Source of the DNA: Burkholderia cepacia
GTDB taxonomy: Bacteria; Pseudomonadota; Gammaproteobacteria; Burkholderiales; Burkholderiaceae
Reading direction: 5' to 3'
DNA length: 64,000 bases
Assembly (NCBI RefSeq): GCF_001039005.1
Contig: NZ_LDWR01000017.1
Span: 1-64,000 of the forward strand
The position numbers and the translations under genes were made by a program. The notes beneath the pieces are model-generated. The model was not told the origin of the DNA. It made no database searches and saw nothing but the letters and a program-made list of their open reading frames with translations. Shown piece by piece: positions 35,362 to 44,352 of the stretch (positions within the stretch are counted from its first letter, which is position 1; the number at the start of each line of letters is the position of its first letter).

Positions 35362-36999
35362 ATGAAATCGATGCCTTTCCGCTTTTCCGTCCGGATCCCC
35401 CGGTTGCTGCTCGCCTGCCTGACCTGCACGCATGTCGCCGCCGCGACCTGCGGCGCACCGCCCGACAGCGGCACGCCGCAGTGGCGGCCCGCGCTGCATT
35501 ACTCGCCGCAACGCAACTGGATGAACGACCCGAACGGGCTCGTCTACGACAACGGCCGCTACCACCTGTTTTATCAGTACAACCCGGTCGGCCAGGACTG
35601 GGGCAACATGTCGTGGGGCCACGCGACCAGCACCGATCTCGTCCACTGGCGCGAGCAGCCGGTCGCGATGCGCGCGAACGCCACCGAGGAAATCTTCTCC
35701 GGCTCGATCGTTGCCGATACGCACAACACGTCGGGCCTCGGCGCCCCCGGACAAGCACCGCTCGTTGCGCTTTACACGAGCGTCTACAAGGCCGGCTCCG
35801 GCCACGCACCCGGCACGCAGGCGCAGTCGCTCGCCTACAGCGTCGACCACGGCACCACGTGGCGGCCCTATGCGCACAACCCGGTGCTCACGCTCGACCC
35901 CGAATCAACGCAGTTCCGCGACCCGAAAGTGTCGTGGTATGCGCCCGGGCGCCACTGGCTGATGACGACGGTCGTCGCCGATGCCCACGTCGTGAAGCTC
36001 TACCGTTCCGATGACCTGATCCACTGGTCGTTCCTGAGCGACTTCACGTTGCCGGACGTACCGCATGCGGGCGCCCTGTGGGAGATGCCCGATCTCGTCC
36101 CGCTGCCGGTCGACGGCGATCCGCGGCACATCAAGTGGGTGCTGATCGTCAACGTCAACCCGTGGTCGATAGCCGGCGGTTCCGGGGCGATGTACTTCGT
36201 CGGCAACTTCGACGGCCGCACGTTCGTACCCGACCGCGTCGCGCCGGCCGGCTCCGATCCCGCCCGATTCCGCTGGGTCGATCACGGCGCCGACTTTTAT
36301 GCGGCCGGCACGTTCTCCGGCGCGCCCGGCGCACGCCCTGTCGCGATCGCGTGGATGAGCAACTGGGATTACGCGGCGAAAGTGCCGACGACGCCGTGGC
36401 GCGGCGCGACGACCCTGCCGCGCGAACTGTCGCTGAAGACGATCGACGGCGAACCGACGCTTGTCGTCGCGCCGGCCGCCGCCTTCGACACCTGGGCGGA
36501 CGGGAGGCCCGCCGTACACGAAGGCGACTTCACGGTCGAATCCGCCACACGCGCGCTGTCGGCCGCGACGCGCGGCGTCGTCCAGCGCATCACGGTGACG
36601 ATCGCGCCGCAGCACGCGGCGCGCGCGGGCCTGATCGTCCGGCGGTCGGCGGCCGGCTCGATCGGCACCCGGATCGTGTACGACACGGCGCAACGCACGT
36701 TGACGCTCGACCGCTCCCGATCCGGCGAATCGGATTTCGCCGGCACGTTCAGCCGCGAGCACATCGTGGATCTGCCGCTCGAGCGCGGACAACTGCGGCT
36801 CGAGATCGTCGTCGATCGCGGGTCGGTCGAAGTGTTCGCGAACGGTGGTCGAGTTGCGCTCACCGACCTGGTCTTTCCGCCGCTCGACGCGGACGGCGTC
36901 GCCGTGTTTGCCGAGCAGGGCCGCGCGACGTTCTCCGGGCTCACGGTGACGCAACTCGAAGCCGGCAGCGATACGCGTCGCGCCTGTGCGGCGCGGTAG
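35362..36999 (+). CDS. Secreted GH32 fructan hydrolase (levanase/exo-inulinase type)
   Basis: This 545-residue glycoside hydrolase should release fructose from levan, inulin or sucrose. It has a signal peptide (MKSMPFRFSVRIPRLLLACL onward, ending near VAAA), the GH32 nucleophile Asp56 in NWMNDPNG, the RDP motif at 186-188 and the acid/base Glu241 in LWEMPD. The C-terminal beta-sandwich (about 400-540) ends with DRGSVEVFANGG. It corresponds to the lsdB/sacC partner of levansucrase. The in-frame start at 35260 lies inside the preceding terminator, so 35362 is chosen; its ribosome-binding site is weak. Confidence 0.92.
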   Translation: MKSMPFRFSVRIPRLLLACLTCTHVAAATCGAPPDSGTPQWRPALHYSPQRNWMNDPNGLVYDNGRYHLFYQYNPVGQDWGNMSWGHATSTDLVHWREQPVAMRANATEEIFSGSIVADTHNTSGLGAPGQAPLVALYTSVYKAGSGHAPGTQAQSLAYSVDHGTTWRPYAHNPVLTLDPESTQFRDPKVSWYAPGRHWLMTTVVADAHVVKLYRSDDLIHWSFLSDFTLPDVPHAGALWEMPDLVPLPVDGDPRHIKWVLIVNVNPWSIAGGSGAMYFVGNFDGRTFVPDRVAPAGSDPARFRWVDHGADFYAAGTFSGAPGARPVAIAWMSNWDYAAKVPTTPWRGATTLPRELSLKTIDGEPTLVVAPAAAFDTWADGRPAVHEGDFTVESATRALSAATRGVVQRITVTIAPQHAARAGLIVRRSAAGSIGTRIVYDTAQRTLTLDRSRSGESDFAGTFSREHIVDLPLERGQLRLEIVVDRGSVEVFANGGRVALTDLVFPPLDADGVAVFAEQGRATFSGLTVTQLEAGSDTRRACAAR

Positions 37000-37034
37000 G
37001 TGCGGTTCGCACTTGCCTCCTTCCGGCATGTGAC

Positions 37035-37077
37035 GGGGACCGCCCGCCCGGCGTTGCGTCGGTCGGTTGCGGTCCCC
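37035..37077. terminator. Hairpin between convergent fructanase and SDR genes
   Basis: GGGGACCGC (37035-37043) and GCGGTCCCC (37069-37077) are exact complements, with GTGAC and GTCAC able to extend the stem on the outside. It sits in the 92-base gap between convergent stop codons. No T-run follows, so it may slow or halt transcription on both strands but is not a classic intrinsic terminator. Confidence 0.4.
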
Positions 37078-37091
37078 GCCGGTGTCACCGA

Positions 37092-37841
37092 TCAGAGCAA
37101 CCCCATCCCGCCCGACGCGATGATTTCCGCGCCGACGATGAATGCGGACTCCGACGCACTGAGGTGCAGCACCGTCGACGCGATTTCGTCCGGCGTGCCG
37201 AACCGGCCGATCGGGACGAGCCCCTTGATCTTTTCGGCCGTGGCATCGAGCGTCGCCGCATCGAGCCCGAGCTTGCCGTACAGCGGCGTCTGCACCGGCC
37301 CCGGGCTCACGACGTTCACGCGCACGCCGTGCGGCAGCAATTCCGTCGACAGCGTCTTCGCGAACGAATTGACGGCCGCCTTGCTCGCCGCGTAGACCGA
37401 CGAGCCGGGCATCCCGATGTGCGCGTTGATCGAGCCGTTGATCACGATCGACGCGCCGCGGTTCAGCAGCGGCACCAGCGACTGGATCTGGAAATACGCG
37501 CCCTTCACGTTGGTGTTGAACACGAGGTCCCACATGGCCTCGTCGCTGTCGGCGAACGGCGCGAGTTTCGCGACGCCCGCGTTGATGAACACGGCGTCGA
37601 GCCGCACGCCCGCCGTCGCGATCGCGTCCGCCAGCGCGCGGGCCGACGCGACGCTGCCGGCCTCGTTGCGGATCGCGAGCGCGCCTTCGCCGAGCGTTTG
37701 CCGTGCGGTCTCGAGCGTCTGCGCGTCGCGCCCGGTGATGATGACCCGCGCGCCTTCGGCCGCGAATGCGCGGGCGGCCGCCAGGCCGATACCGCTGTTG
37801 CCGCCCGTGACGAGGACCGTTTTCCCTTCGAAGCGTTGCAT
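37092..37841 (-). CDS. Short-chain dehydrogenase/reductase
   Basis: This 249-residue SDR has TGGNSGIG at residues 12-19, NAGV in the fourth strand, NGSIN with the catalytic serine and YAASK as the catalytic pair, ending with the family's C-terminal GAEIIASGG. The substrate is unknown. CAGGAG precedes the ATG. It lies 140 bases downstream of a LysR gene on the same strand; two palindromes in that gap (37922-37952) suggest separate regulation. Confidence 0.9.
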   Translation of the reverse strand: MQRFEGKTVLVTGGNSGIGLAAARAFAAEGARVIITGRDAQTLETARQTLGEGALAIRNEAGSVASARALADAIATAGVRLDAVFINAGVAKLAPFADSDEAMWDLVFNTNVKGAYFQIQSLVPLLNRGASIVINGSINAHIGMPGSSVYAASKAAVNSFAKTLSTELLPHGVRVNVVSPGPVQTPLYGKLGLDAATLDATAEKIKGLVPIGRFGTPDEIASTVLHLSASESAFIVGAEIIASGGMGLL

Positions 37842-37921
37842 GATGTTCTCCTGTGAACCGGTGAGTTGACCGTGAACACAGGATGCGCGCGGCACCATGC
37901 GTTGCCGTACGACGCGCGTGG

Positions 37922-37952
37922 CGAACATGTTCGAAATCGTCGAACGTGTTCG
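37922..37952. promoter_or_regulatory. Tandem CGAAC(R)YGTTCG palindromes
   Basis: CGAACATGTTCG (37922-37933) is a perfect palindrome and CGAACGTGTTCG (37941-37952) differs from it by one base. Their centres are 19 bases apart. They lie about 80-110 bases upstream of the SDR start and are likely operators for a dimeric regulator. Confidence 0.55.
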
Positions 37953-37981
37953 AGCGGATGCCGCGCCCGCCTTTCTCCGTT

Positions 37982-38899
37982 TCAGCCGGTCACATCGATC
38001 CCGTCGAGCAGGCGCTGCGCGAGTCTCGGCTCGCGCAATTGTTCCAGCCACCACTGCAGCGCACGGCCGTCGCGGTCGCCGCGCCATGCGACATACAGCA
38101 GGTTGGGTTCGCGCGGATCGGCCGTCCGTTTCTCGACGAGATCGCCGCGCGCGAGCAGCGAGGCCACGCGCCGGCGCGGCACCCAGCCGACGCCGAGCCC
38201 GTCGCGCTGCGCGAGGATCTTCGCGCGCATCGACGGCACCGCGAGCATGGCCTGCCCGCCGAGCAGGCCGTAAGCGCGGCCGGCCGTGCCCCGCGACGAA
38301 TCGGCGACGACGACCGCGCGATGCGCGCCGATCGCCTCCCGCGTCAGCACGTCGTTCGCGGAGGCCAGCGGATGGCGCGGCGACACCACGAACACCCACT
38401 CCATCGCGCCCAGTTCGAACCACTTGAAGCCCTGAATCGCCGGCGGCTCGTTGGTCGCACCGACCACCAGGTCCGCGCGACCGTCGCGCAGCGCTTCCCA
38501 GGTGCCGCCGAGCACTTCGTACGTGAAGCGCAACGACACGCCCGAGTCGAGCGCGTCGAACGCGCGGACCACCGGCAGCAGCGTGTCGAACTCCAGCACT
38601 TCGTCGCTGACGATCCACAGCCGATCCTCCCAGCCGCTCGCGACCTGCCGCACGCGCTGCGTCAGCCGCGCGACGTCCAGCGCCAGCCGCGACGCCTCGT
38701 CGGCCAGCAATTGCCCGGCCGGCGTGAGCTGCAGCCGATAGCCGCGCCGGTCGAACAGCAACGCATCGAAACGCGTTTCGAGCTGGCGTGCCGCGTGCGA
38801 CACCGTCGACGGCGCCTTGCCGAGCCGCGCGGCGGCGCGCGACAGGCTGCCGGTGGCGCGGATCGCGTCGAGCAGCGCAAGTTCGTCTTCGGACAGCAT
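37982..38899 (-). CDS. LysR family transcriptional regulator
   Basis: This 305-residue regulator has an N-terminal winged helix (LLDAIRATGSLSRAAARLGK, then APSTVSHAARQLE) and a periplasmic-binding-type effector domain at about 90-295 (VSPRHPLAS, GVGWVPRR). It is 140 bases upstream of the SDR gene on the same strand and divergent from the MocR-type gene at 39064. The neighbouring SDR is the obvious target. Confidence 0.9.
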   Translation of the reverse strand: MLSEDELALLDAIRATGSLSRAAARLGKAPSTVSHAARQLETRFDALLFDRRGYRLQLTPAGQLLADEASRLALDVARLTQRVRQVASGWEDRLWIVSDEVLEFDTLLPVVRAFDALDSGVSLRFTYEVLGGTWEALRDGRADLVVGATNEPPAIQGFKWFELGAMEWVFVVSPRHPLASANDVLTREAIGAHRAVVVADSSRGTAGRAYGLLGGQAMLAVPSMRAKILAQRDGLGVGWVPRRRVASLLARGDLVEKRTADPREPNLLYVAWRGDRDGRALQWWLEQLREPRLAQRLLDGIDVTG

Positions 38900-38987
38900 G
38901 GGGACGCTCCGGTTTGGGGTTGTCGTGGATCGTAAGGCAGCCGCGGGCCGCGGTCCAATCGGGCGACGGGGGCTTCGGCGTCGGCCG

Positions 38988-39023
38988 ATACCGGTGACGG
39001 GAGTATGCCGACTTCCGGTATGC
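38988..39023. promoter_or_regulatory. Repeat cluster before the MocR-type gene
   Basis: GTATGC occurs at 39003-39008 and again at 39018-39023, a 15-base direct repeat. ATACCGG (38988-38994) and CCGGTAT (39015-39021) form an inverted pair over the same stretch. MocR/PdxR proteins often bind direct repeats near their own promoter, so autoregulation is plausible. Confidence 0.35.
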
Positions 39024-39063
39024 TGATCGACGAAAAATCACCCCAATCGAGGTAACCACTGCG

Positions 39064-40548
39064 ATGGACATCGCGATCCGCATCGAAGGCCGTCACGACC
39101 TGACCGGGCAAATCTTCCGGCAACTGCGCACCGCGATCGTCGACGGGCGTCTCGAGGGCGGCGCGCGGCTGCCGTCGACGCGCGATCTCGCGAAACAGCT
39201 CGGCGTGTCGCGCAAGACGACGCTCGATGCGTTCGAGCGCCTCGTCGCCGAGGGTTACCTGAATACGCGCGCCGGCGACGGCACGTTCGTCGCCGACGGC
39301 CTCGCGCGCGTGCCGCATGCCGCCGCGATGTCGGCACCGTCGCTCGTCGAGGACACCCCGCGCATCGACGCGGTCGACGCGCGCGCGCTGTGGAACGAGC
39401 TGCCCGACGCGCTCGCGATGCCCGCGCCGCAGGATTCGCCCGGCTTCGATTTCCGCGGCGGCGTGACCGACAAGGCGCTGTTTCCGTTCGACGCGTGGCG
39501 GCGCTGCCTGCACCACGCGCTGCGCCAGCAGGCGCGCGGCCCCGGCCAGTACCACGATCCGGCCGGCGACCCGCAGCTGCGCGGCGCGATCGCGCGCTAC
39601 GTCGCGTTCAGCCGCGCGGTGGCGTGCAGCTGGGACGACGTGCTCGTCACGCACGGCGCGCAACAGGCGCTCGACCTGCTCGCGCGCGTCGTCGTGCGGC
39701 CCGGCGACGTCGTCGCGGTCGAGGATCCCGGCTATCCGCCCGCGCGCGCCGCGTTCGCATCGCTCGGCGCGACGGTGATCGGCGTGCCGGTCGACGCGCA
39801 CGGCCTCGTCACGGAGCGGCTGCCCGACGATGCGCGCCTCGTCTACGTGACGCCGTCGCACCAGTTCCCGCTCGGGATGCCGATGACGCTGGAGCGACGC
39901 ATCGCGCTGCTCGAATGGGCGCAGCGCCGCCGCGCGCTGATCATCGAGGACGACTACGACGGCGAATTCCGCTTCGAAGGCCGGCCGGTGGAATCGCTGA
40001 AGAGCCTCGACCGCACGGGCCTCGTCGCGTACGTCGGCACGTTCTCGAAGACGATCTTTCCCGAACTGCGGATCGGCTACGCGATTCCGCCGCGCGCGTT
40101 GCGCGGCGCGCTGGCCAAGGCAAAGCAGATCGTCGACTGGCACACCTGCGCGCTGACCCAGGCGGCGCTCGCACGCTTCATGCTCGAAGGCGATTTCGCC
40201 CGGCACCTGAAACGCGTGCAGAAGCACTACGACGCGCGCCGCAAGATGCTGATCGCGCATCTGCGCGGCGAACTCGCGCCATGGTTCGACGCGATCGTGC
40301 CGACCGCCGGCATCCACCTCGCCGCGCACCTGAAGCCGGGGCTCGACGAGGCGGCGCTGGTCCGCGCGGCACGCGCGCAGGACATCGGCCTGTACGGGAT
40401 CTCGGCATTCCACGTCGGCGTGCCGGTCCGCGCGGGGCTGCTGTTCGGTTATGGCGGGATCGACGCGCTGCGCATCGACACGGCACTCGCGAAGCTGGCC
40501 GGATTGCTGGGTTCGGGCAGTCTCGGCGACTCGACACTGGTTACCTGA
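39064..40548 (+). CDS. MocR/PdxR-type GntR regulator with aminotransferase domain
   Basis: This 494-residue protein fuses a GntR winged helix (about 10-80; GGARLPSTRDLAKQLGVSRKT) to a fold-type I aminotransferase domain (about 110-480). The PLP lysine lies in VGTFSKTIFPELRIGY, with EDDYDGEF and YVTPSHQFPLG also present. Such regulators sense PLP, PLP-adducts or amino compounds and control divergent or adjacent genes. The genes downstream, AhpD-like and cupin, are 94 bases away on the same strand and are likely in its regulon. Confidence 0.92.
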   Translation: MDIAIRIEGRHDLTGQIFRQLRTAIVDGRLEGGARLPSTRDLAKQLGVSRKTTLDAFERLVAEGYLNTRAGDGTFVADGLARVPHAAAMSAPSLVEDTPRIDAVDARALWNELPDALAMPAPQDSPGFDFRGGVTDKALFPFDAWRRCLHHALRQQARGPGQYHDPAGDPQLRGAIARYVAFSRAVACSWDDVLVTHGAQQALDLLARVVVRPGDVVAVEDPGYPPARAAFASLGATVIGVPVDAHGLVTERLPDDARLVYVTPSHQFPLGMPMTLERRIALLEWAQRRRALIIEDDYDGEFRFEGRPVESLKSLDRTGLVAYVGTFSKTIFPELRIGYAIPPRALRGALAKAKQIVDWHTCALTQAALARFMLEGDFARHLKRVQKHYDARRKMLIAHLRGELAPWFDAIVPTAGIHLAAHLKPGLDEAALVRAARAQDIGLYGISAFHVGVPVRAGLLFGYGGIDALRIDTALAKLAGLLGSGSLGDSTLVT

Positions 40549-40559
40549 ATTTTCCAAAA

Positions 40560-40596
40560 ATTGGTCATTCAAGCAGGCCAATGCACGACTTAAAGT
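40560..40596 (+). promoter_or_regulatory. Promoter and inverted repeat before the AhpD-like gene
   Basis: TTCAAG (40568-40573) and TAAAGT (40591-40596) are 17 bases apart and could serve as -35/-10. ATTGG (40560-40564) and CCAAT (40578-40582) form an inverted repeat around the -35. The call is weak and rests on spacing and symmetry. Confidence 0.35.
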
Positions 40597-40642
40597 GGGT
40601 CCTGTCGCGCCACCGTGCGCTCCAACCGAACAAGGACCTGCC

Positions 40643-41080
40643 ATGCAACAGCGCCTGAACTTCTATACCGCCAGCCCGAACGCGATCAAGGTGATGCGCA
40701 ACGCCGAGGAATTCCTCGCGAAGAGCTCGATCGAGAAGCCGCTCGCCGAACTCGTCCGCCTGCGCGCGTCGCAGATCAACGGCTGCGCGTTCTGCGTCGA
40801 CATGCACATGACCGACGCGCGCAAGGGCGGCGAAACCGATCGCCGTCTCGCGACCGTCGTCACATGGCGCGAAACGCCGTTCTTCACCGAGCGCGAACGT
40901 GCCGCGCTGGAGTGGACCGAGGCGCTGACGCTGGTCGCCAGCAATCACGTGCCCGACGCCGTCTGGGAAGCCGTGAAGCCGCACTTCAGCGACGAGGAGC
41001 TGTTCGACCTGTCGATGCTGATCGCGACGATCAACTCGTGGAACCGCTTCGCGATCGCGTTCCGCAAGATGCCCGAGTAA
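40643..41080 (+). CDS. AhpD-like carboxymuconolactone decarboxylase family protein
   Basis: This 145-residue all-helical protein has the AhpD-type redox pair Cys48 and Cys51 in CAFCVDMH. These small proteins reduce peroxides or act as alkylhydroperoxidase-like enzymes, usually as trimers or hexamers. ELVRLRASQINGC and the later LEWTEALTLV match the family. It is ten bases before a cupin gene, so they form an operon, downstream of the MocR-type regulator. Confidence 0.9.
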   Translation: MQQRLNFYTASPNAIKVMRNAEEFLAKSSIEKPLAELVRLRASQINGCAFCVDMHMTDARKGGETDRRLATVVTWRETPFFTERERAALEWTEALTLVASNHVPDAVWEAVKPHFSDEELFDLSMLIATINSWNRFAIAFRKMPE

Positions 41081-41090
41081 GGAGACGACG

Positions 41091-41510
41091 ATGATCCGCT
41101 CCACGCTCCATCGAGCCGCCCTGTGTGCGGGGCTCGTGCTGACCGCCGCGCTGCCGGCCGCCGCCCATGCGCACGACGACGGCGACAATGTGCACGCAAT
41201 CATGCGACAGGCCGTGCCCGAAGCGCCCGGCAAGTTCGCCGTCGTCGCGACCGTCGACTATGCGCCCGGCCAGGCTTCCGAAGCGCACAAGCACCTCGGC
41301 TCGGTGTTCGCGGTCGTGTCGAAAGGCGAAGTGCTGTCGCAGGTGAACGGCGGCCCGCTGCGCCGCTACCGCGCCGGCGAAGGCTGGTACGAGGCGCCCG
41401 GCTCGCGCCACCAGGTATCGCGCAACGCGAGCGCGACGGAACCCGCGCAACTCGTCGTGTTCGGGCTGACCGGCGAACACGTGCCGCTGAAGTCGCCGAT
41501 CGATCAGTAA
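41091..41510 (+). CDS. Exported cupin-domain protein
   Basis: This 139-residue protein has a Sec signal peptide (LCAGLVLTAALPAAAHAH, cleavage after an AHA-type site) and a single cupin barrel: PGQASEAHKHLGSVFAVVSKGE gives the first metal-binding motif and GSRHQVSRN the second histidine. It would be periplasmic. Cupins of this size bind a metal and may act on small oxidised compounds. Its operon partner is the cytosolic AhpD-like protein. Confidence 0.85.
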   Translation: MIRSTLHRAALCAGLVLTAALPAAAHAHDDGDNVHAIMRQAVPEAPGKFAVVATVDYAPGQASEAHKHLGSVFAVVSKGEVLSQVNGGPLRRYRAGEGWYEAPGSRHQVSRNASATEPAQLVVFGLTGEHVPLKSPIDQ

Positions 41511-41720
41511 CCCCGCTCCGGGGCGCGCGCCAGGCCCGGCCCGCGCCCCTGCTTCGCGGCCGGCTTCCCCGCCGGTTTCGCAAGTTCCCCACCATTTCTC
41601 GTTAACCGCTCCCTACACGCTGCCCGCGGCACCCTGCCCGCCGCCCCGTCGCGTCCCCGCTTGTCCGCGCCGCCATTCGACGCTCGCCTGATCCCGATCA
41701 AGGGCGGCGAAAACCCTTCC

Positions 41721-41749
41721 TTGAAATTAACTAACTCATCAATTAGCGT
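41721..41749 (+). promoter_or_regulatory. A/T-rich promoter and operator before the TetR gene
   Basis: TTGAAA (41721-41726) is 17 bases from TAGCGT (41744-41749). The stretch between them (TTAACTAACTCATCAAT) is strikingly A/T-rich for this genome, and CTAA...TTAG symmetry lies within it. TetR-type repressors usually bind such a site at their own promoter. Confidence 0.45.
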
Positions 41750-41756
41750 CGACTGC

Positions 41757-42434
41757 ATGAACGCGAAATCCACCGTCGCCAAGCCGCGCGGGCGCCGCCC
41801 GTCGGTGAGCGATTTCGACCTGCGCGACCACATGCTCGACGTCGCGACGCAGTTGTTCGCCGAACGCGGCATCGCCGCGACGACGGTCGCGCAGATCGCT
41901 TCCGCCGCCGGCGTCACGTCGGCGATGGTCCACTACTACTTCACGAACCGCGAGCAACTGCTCGACGCGATCGTCGAGGAACGGATCGCGCAGGCCATCG
42001 CGTTCGTGTGGCGGCCGACCGAGCCGCGGATCGAAAACGATCCGTTCGCGCTCGTCGCCGAACTCGTCGACCGCTTCTTCGACGTCACGCACCGCATGCC
42101 GTGGCTGCCGTCGATCTGGCTGCGCGAGATCATCCACGAAGGCGGGCTGCTGCGCGAGCGGATGGTCCGGCGCATTCCGCTCGAGCATGTCGGGCGTTTC
42201 GCCGAACGCATCCGCGGCGCGCAGCAGGCCGGCACGCTGAACCCCGCGCTCGAACCCGCGTTCCTGTTCCATTCGATCATCGCGCTCGTGATGCTGCCGC
42301 TCGCGACCGCGAAACTGTGGCAAAGCGCGCGCGGCCTGCCGCCGATCGACCGCGACGTGCTGCACCGGCACGTCCGCGCGCTGCTCGGTTCCGGCCTGCA
42401 GCCGCCGGCCGCCGCGCCGCGGAGTCCGTCATGA
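41757..42434 (+). CDS. TetR family transcriptional regulator
   Basis: This 225-residue regulator has an N-terminal TetR helix-turn-helix (MLDVATQLFAERGIAATTVA, then GVTSAMVHYYFTNREQLL) and an all-helical ligand domain. The start MNAKSTVAK follows the A/T-rich promoter immediately. Its stop overlaps the start of the membrane-fusion gene by four bases, so it is the first gene of the ABC exporter operon and presumably represses it until an exported compound binds. Confidence 0.92.
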   Translation: MNAKSTVAKPRGRRPSVSDFDLRDHMLDVATQLFAERGIAATTVAQIASAAGVTSAMVHYYFTNREQLLDAIVEERIAQAIAFVWRPTEPRIENDPFALVAELVDRFFDVTHRMPWLPSIWLREIIHEGGLLRERMVRRIPLEHVGRFAERIRGAQQAGTLNPALEPAFLFHSIIALVMLPLATAKLWQSARGLPPIDRDVLHRHVRALLGSGLQPPAAAPRSPS

Positions 42435-43396
42435 ACGCGACCCGCGCGTTGCCGCTCGTACTGGCCGCCGCCGTCGCGCTGCTCGCCGGTTGCGGACGGT
42501 CGACGGACCACGCCACGACCTACCAGGGTTATGTCGAAGGCGAATTCGTGTACCTGTCGTCGTCGCAATCGGGCACGCTGACGCAGTTGTCGGTCGAGCG
42601 CGGCCAGGCCGTCGCCGCCGGCACGCCGGCGTTCTCGCTCGAAGCCGCCAGCGAAACGGACGCGCTGCTGCAGGCGCAACATCAGCTCGCGGCGGCACGC
42701 GCGCAGCTTGCCGACCTGCAGACCGGCAAGCGCCCGCCGGAAGTCGCGGTCACGCAGGCGCAGCTCGCCCAGGCCACCGCGCAAGCCGCACGGGCCGCCG
42801 CGCAACTCGCGCGCGACGAACGCCAGTACGCGGCGGGCGGCCTGTCGAAGCAGCAGCTCGACGATTCACGCACGTCCGCGCAGACCACCGCCGCGCAGGC
42901 GCGCGAGCTGCGCAACCAAGTCGACGTCGCGCGCCTGCCGGGCCGCGCGCAGCAGCTCGCCGCGCAGGCCGCGCAGGTCGAGGCCGCGCAGGCGGCGGTG
43001 GCCGCTGCGCAATGGAAGCTCGACCAGAAGCGCGTCGCCGCACCCGCCGCCGGGCGCGTGTACGACACGCTGTACCGCATCGGCGAATGGGTGCAGGCGG
43101 GCAACCCGGTCGTGCAGATGCTGCCGCCGCAAAACCTGAAGGTGCGCTTCTTCGTGCCGGAAGCCGCCATCGCGTCGCTCGCGCCGGGGCGCACGGTCGC
43201 GATCCGCTGCGACGGCTGCGCGGCCGACGTGCCCGCGCGCATCACCTACGTGTCGAGCGAGGCCGAATACACGCCGCCCGTGATCTACAGCAACGAGAGC
43301 CGGACCAAGCTCGTGTTCATGATCGAGGCGCGTCCGGCCGTTGCCGACGCGCCGAAGCTGCATCCGGGCCAGCCCGTCGCCGTGAGGATGCAATGA
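42431..43396 (+). CDS. HlyD/YbhG-type membrane-fusion lipoprotein
   Basis: This 321-residue periplasmic adaptor has a lipoprotein signal ending LLAGC, YVEGEFVYLSSSQSGTLTQL as the first half of the barrel-sandwich region, a long Ala/Gln-rich coiled coil (about 75-195) and KRVAAPAAGRVYDTLYRIGEWV as the second half. It resembles the adaptor of the YbhGFSR exporter. It overlaps the TetR gene and the ATPase gene by four bases each and links the ABC-2 permease to the outer-membrane factor at 45514. Confidence 0.9.
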   Translation: MNATRALPLVLAAAVALLAGCGRSTDHATTYQGYVEGEFVYLSSSQSGTLTQLSVERGQAVAAGTPAFSLEAASETDALLQAQHQLAAARAQLADLQTGKRPPEVAVTQAQLAQATAQAARAAAQLARDERQYAAGGLSKQQLDDSRTSAQTTAAQARELRNQVDVARLPGRAQQLAAQAAQVEAAQAAVAAAQWKLDQKRVAAPAAGRVYDTLYRIGEWVQAGNPVVQMLPPQNLKVRFFVPEAAIASLAPGRTVAIRCDGCAADVPARITYVSSEAEYTPPVIYSNESRTKLVFMIEARPAVADAPKLHPGQPVAVRMQ

Positions 43397-44352
43397 ACGC
43401 GCCGGCCGCTCCGTACGCGATCGACGTCGATCGCCTGAACAAGCGTTTCGGCGACAAGCACGTCGTGAAAGACGTCTCGCTGCGCGTCGCGCGCGGCGAG
43501 ATCTTCGGCTTTCTCGGGCCGAACGGCAGCGGCAAGACGACGTCGATCCGGATGATGTGCGGCCTGCTCACGCCCGACTCGGGTAGCGGCACCTGCCTCG
43601 GCTACGACATCGTGCGCGACAGCGCACAGATCAAGCGGCGCGTCGGCTACATGACACAGCGCTTCTCGTACTGGGAAGACCTGTCGATCCGCGAGAATCT
43701 CGATTTCGTCGCACGCGTGTACGGCATGCCCGACCGCAAGGCGGCCGTCGCGCGCGCGCTCGACGGGCTCGGCCTCGCGAGCCGTGCGGACCAGCTCACG
43801 GGCGCGCTGTCGGGCGGCTGGAAACAGCGTCTCGCGCTGGCCGCCTGCATGCTGCACGAGCCGGAACTGCTGTTGCTAGACGAGCCGACCGCCGGCGTCG
43901 ACCCGGCCGCGCGCCGCGACTTCTGGGAGGAACTGCACCGGCTCTCCGCACAAGGGATTTCGGTGCTCGTCAGCACGCACTACATGGACGAGGCCGAGCG
44001 CTGCCACAAGCTCGCGTATATCGCGTACGGCGAACTGCTCGCGCAGGGCACGTCGGCGGAGATCGTCGCGTCGCAGGGGCTGTCGACCCGCTCGATCACC
44101 GGCGAGCGCCTGACCGAACTGTCCGCGCGGCTGCACGCGATGCCGGGCGTCGACCAGACGGTCGTGTTCGGCTCGGCACTGCACGTGAGCGGCCGCGATC
44201 GCGCGCTGCTCGACGCGACGCTCGCGCAGGTCGCCGCGCGGGCCGACGGGAATGGCGCGCTGCAGGTCGCGCCGATCGACACCGGGCTCGAAGATGTCTT
44301 TATCTACATGATGGGCCGCGCCTCCGGGCCGCCCGGCGGAGCGTCGTCATGA
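43393..44352 (+). CDS. ABC-2 type exporter ATP-binding protein
   Basis: This 319-residue ATPase has Walker A GPNGSGKT (42-49), the Q-loop in YMTQRFSYW, the signature ALSGGWKQRLALA, Walker B ELLLLDEPTAGVD and the switch histidine in STHYMDEA. These identify the drug or polysaccharide ABC-2 exporter class (YbhF-like, but half its length). Stop and start overlap the flanking genes by four bases. It powers the single permease encoded next. Confidence 0.94.
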   Translation: MNAPAAPYAIDVDRLNKRFGDKHVVKDVSLRVARGEIFGFLGPNGSGKTTSIRMMCGLLTPDSGSGTCLGYDIVRDSAQIKRRVGYMTQRFSYWEDLSIRENLDFVARVYGMPDRKAAVARALDGLGLASRADQLTGALSGGWKQRLALAACMLHEPELLLLDEPTAGVDPAARRDFWEELHRLSAQGISVLVSTHYMDEAERCHKLAYIAYGELLAQGTSAEIVASQGLSTRSITGERLTELSARLHAMPGVDQTVVFGSALHVSGRDRALLDATLAQVAARADGNGALQVAPIDTGLEDVFIYMMGRASGPPGGASS

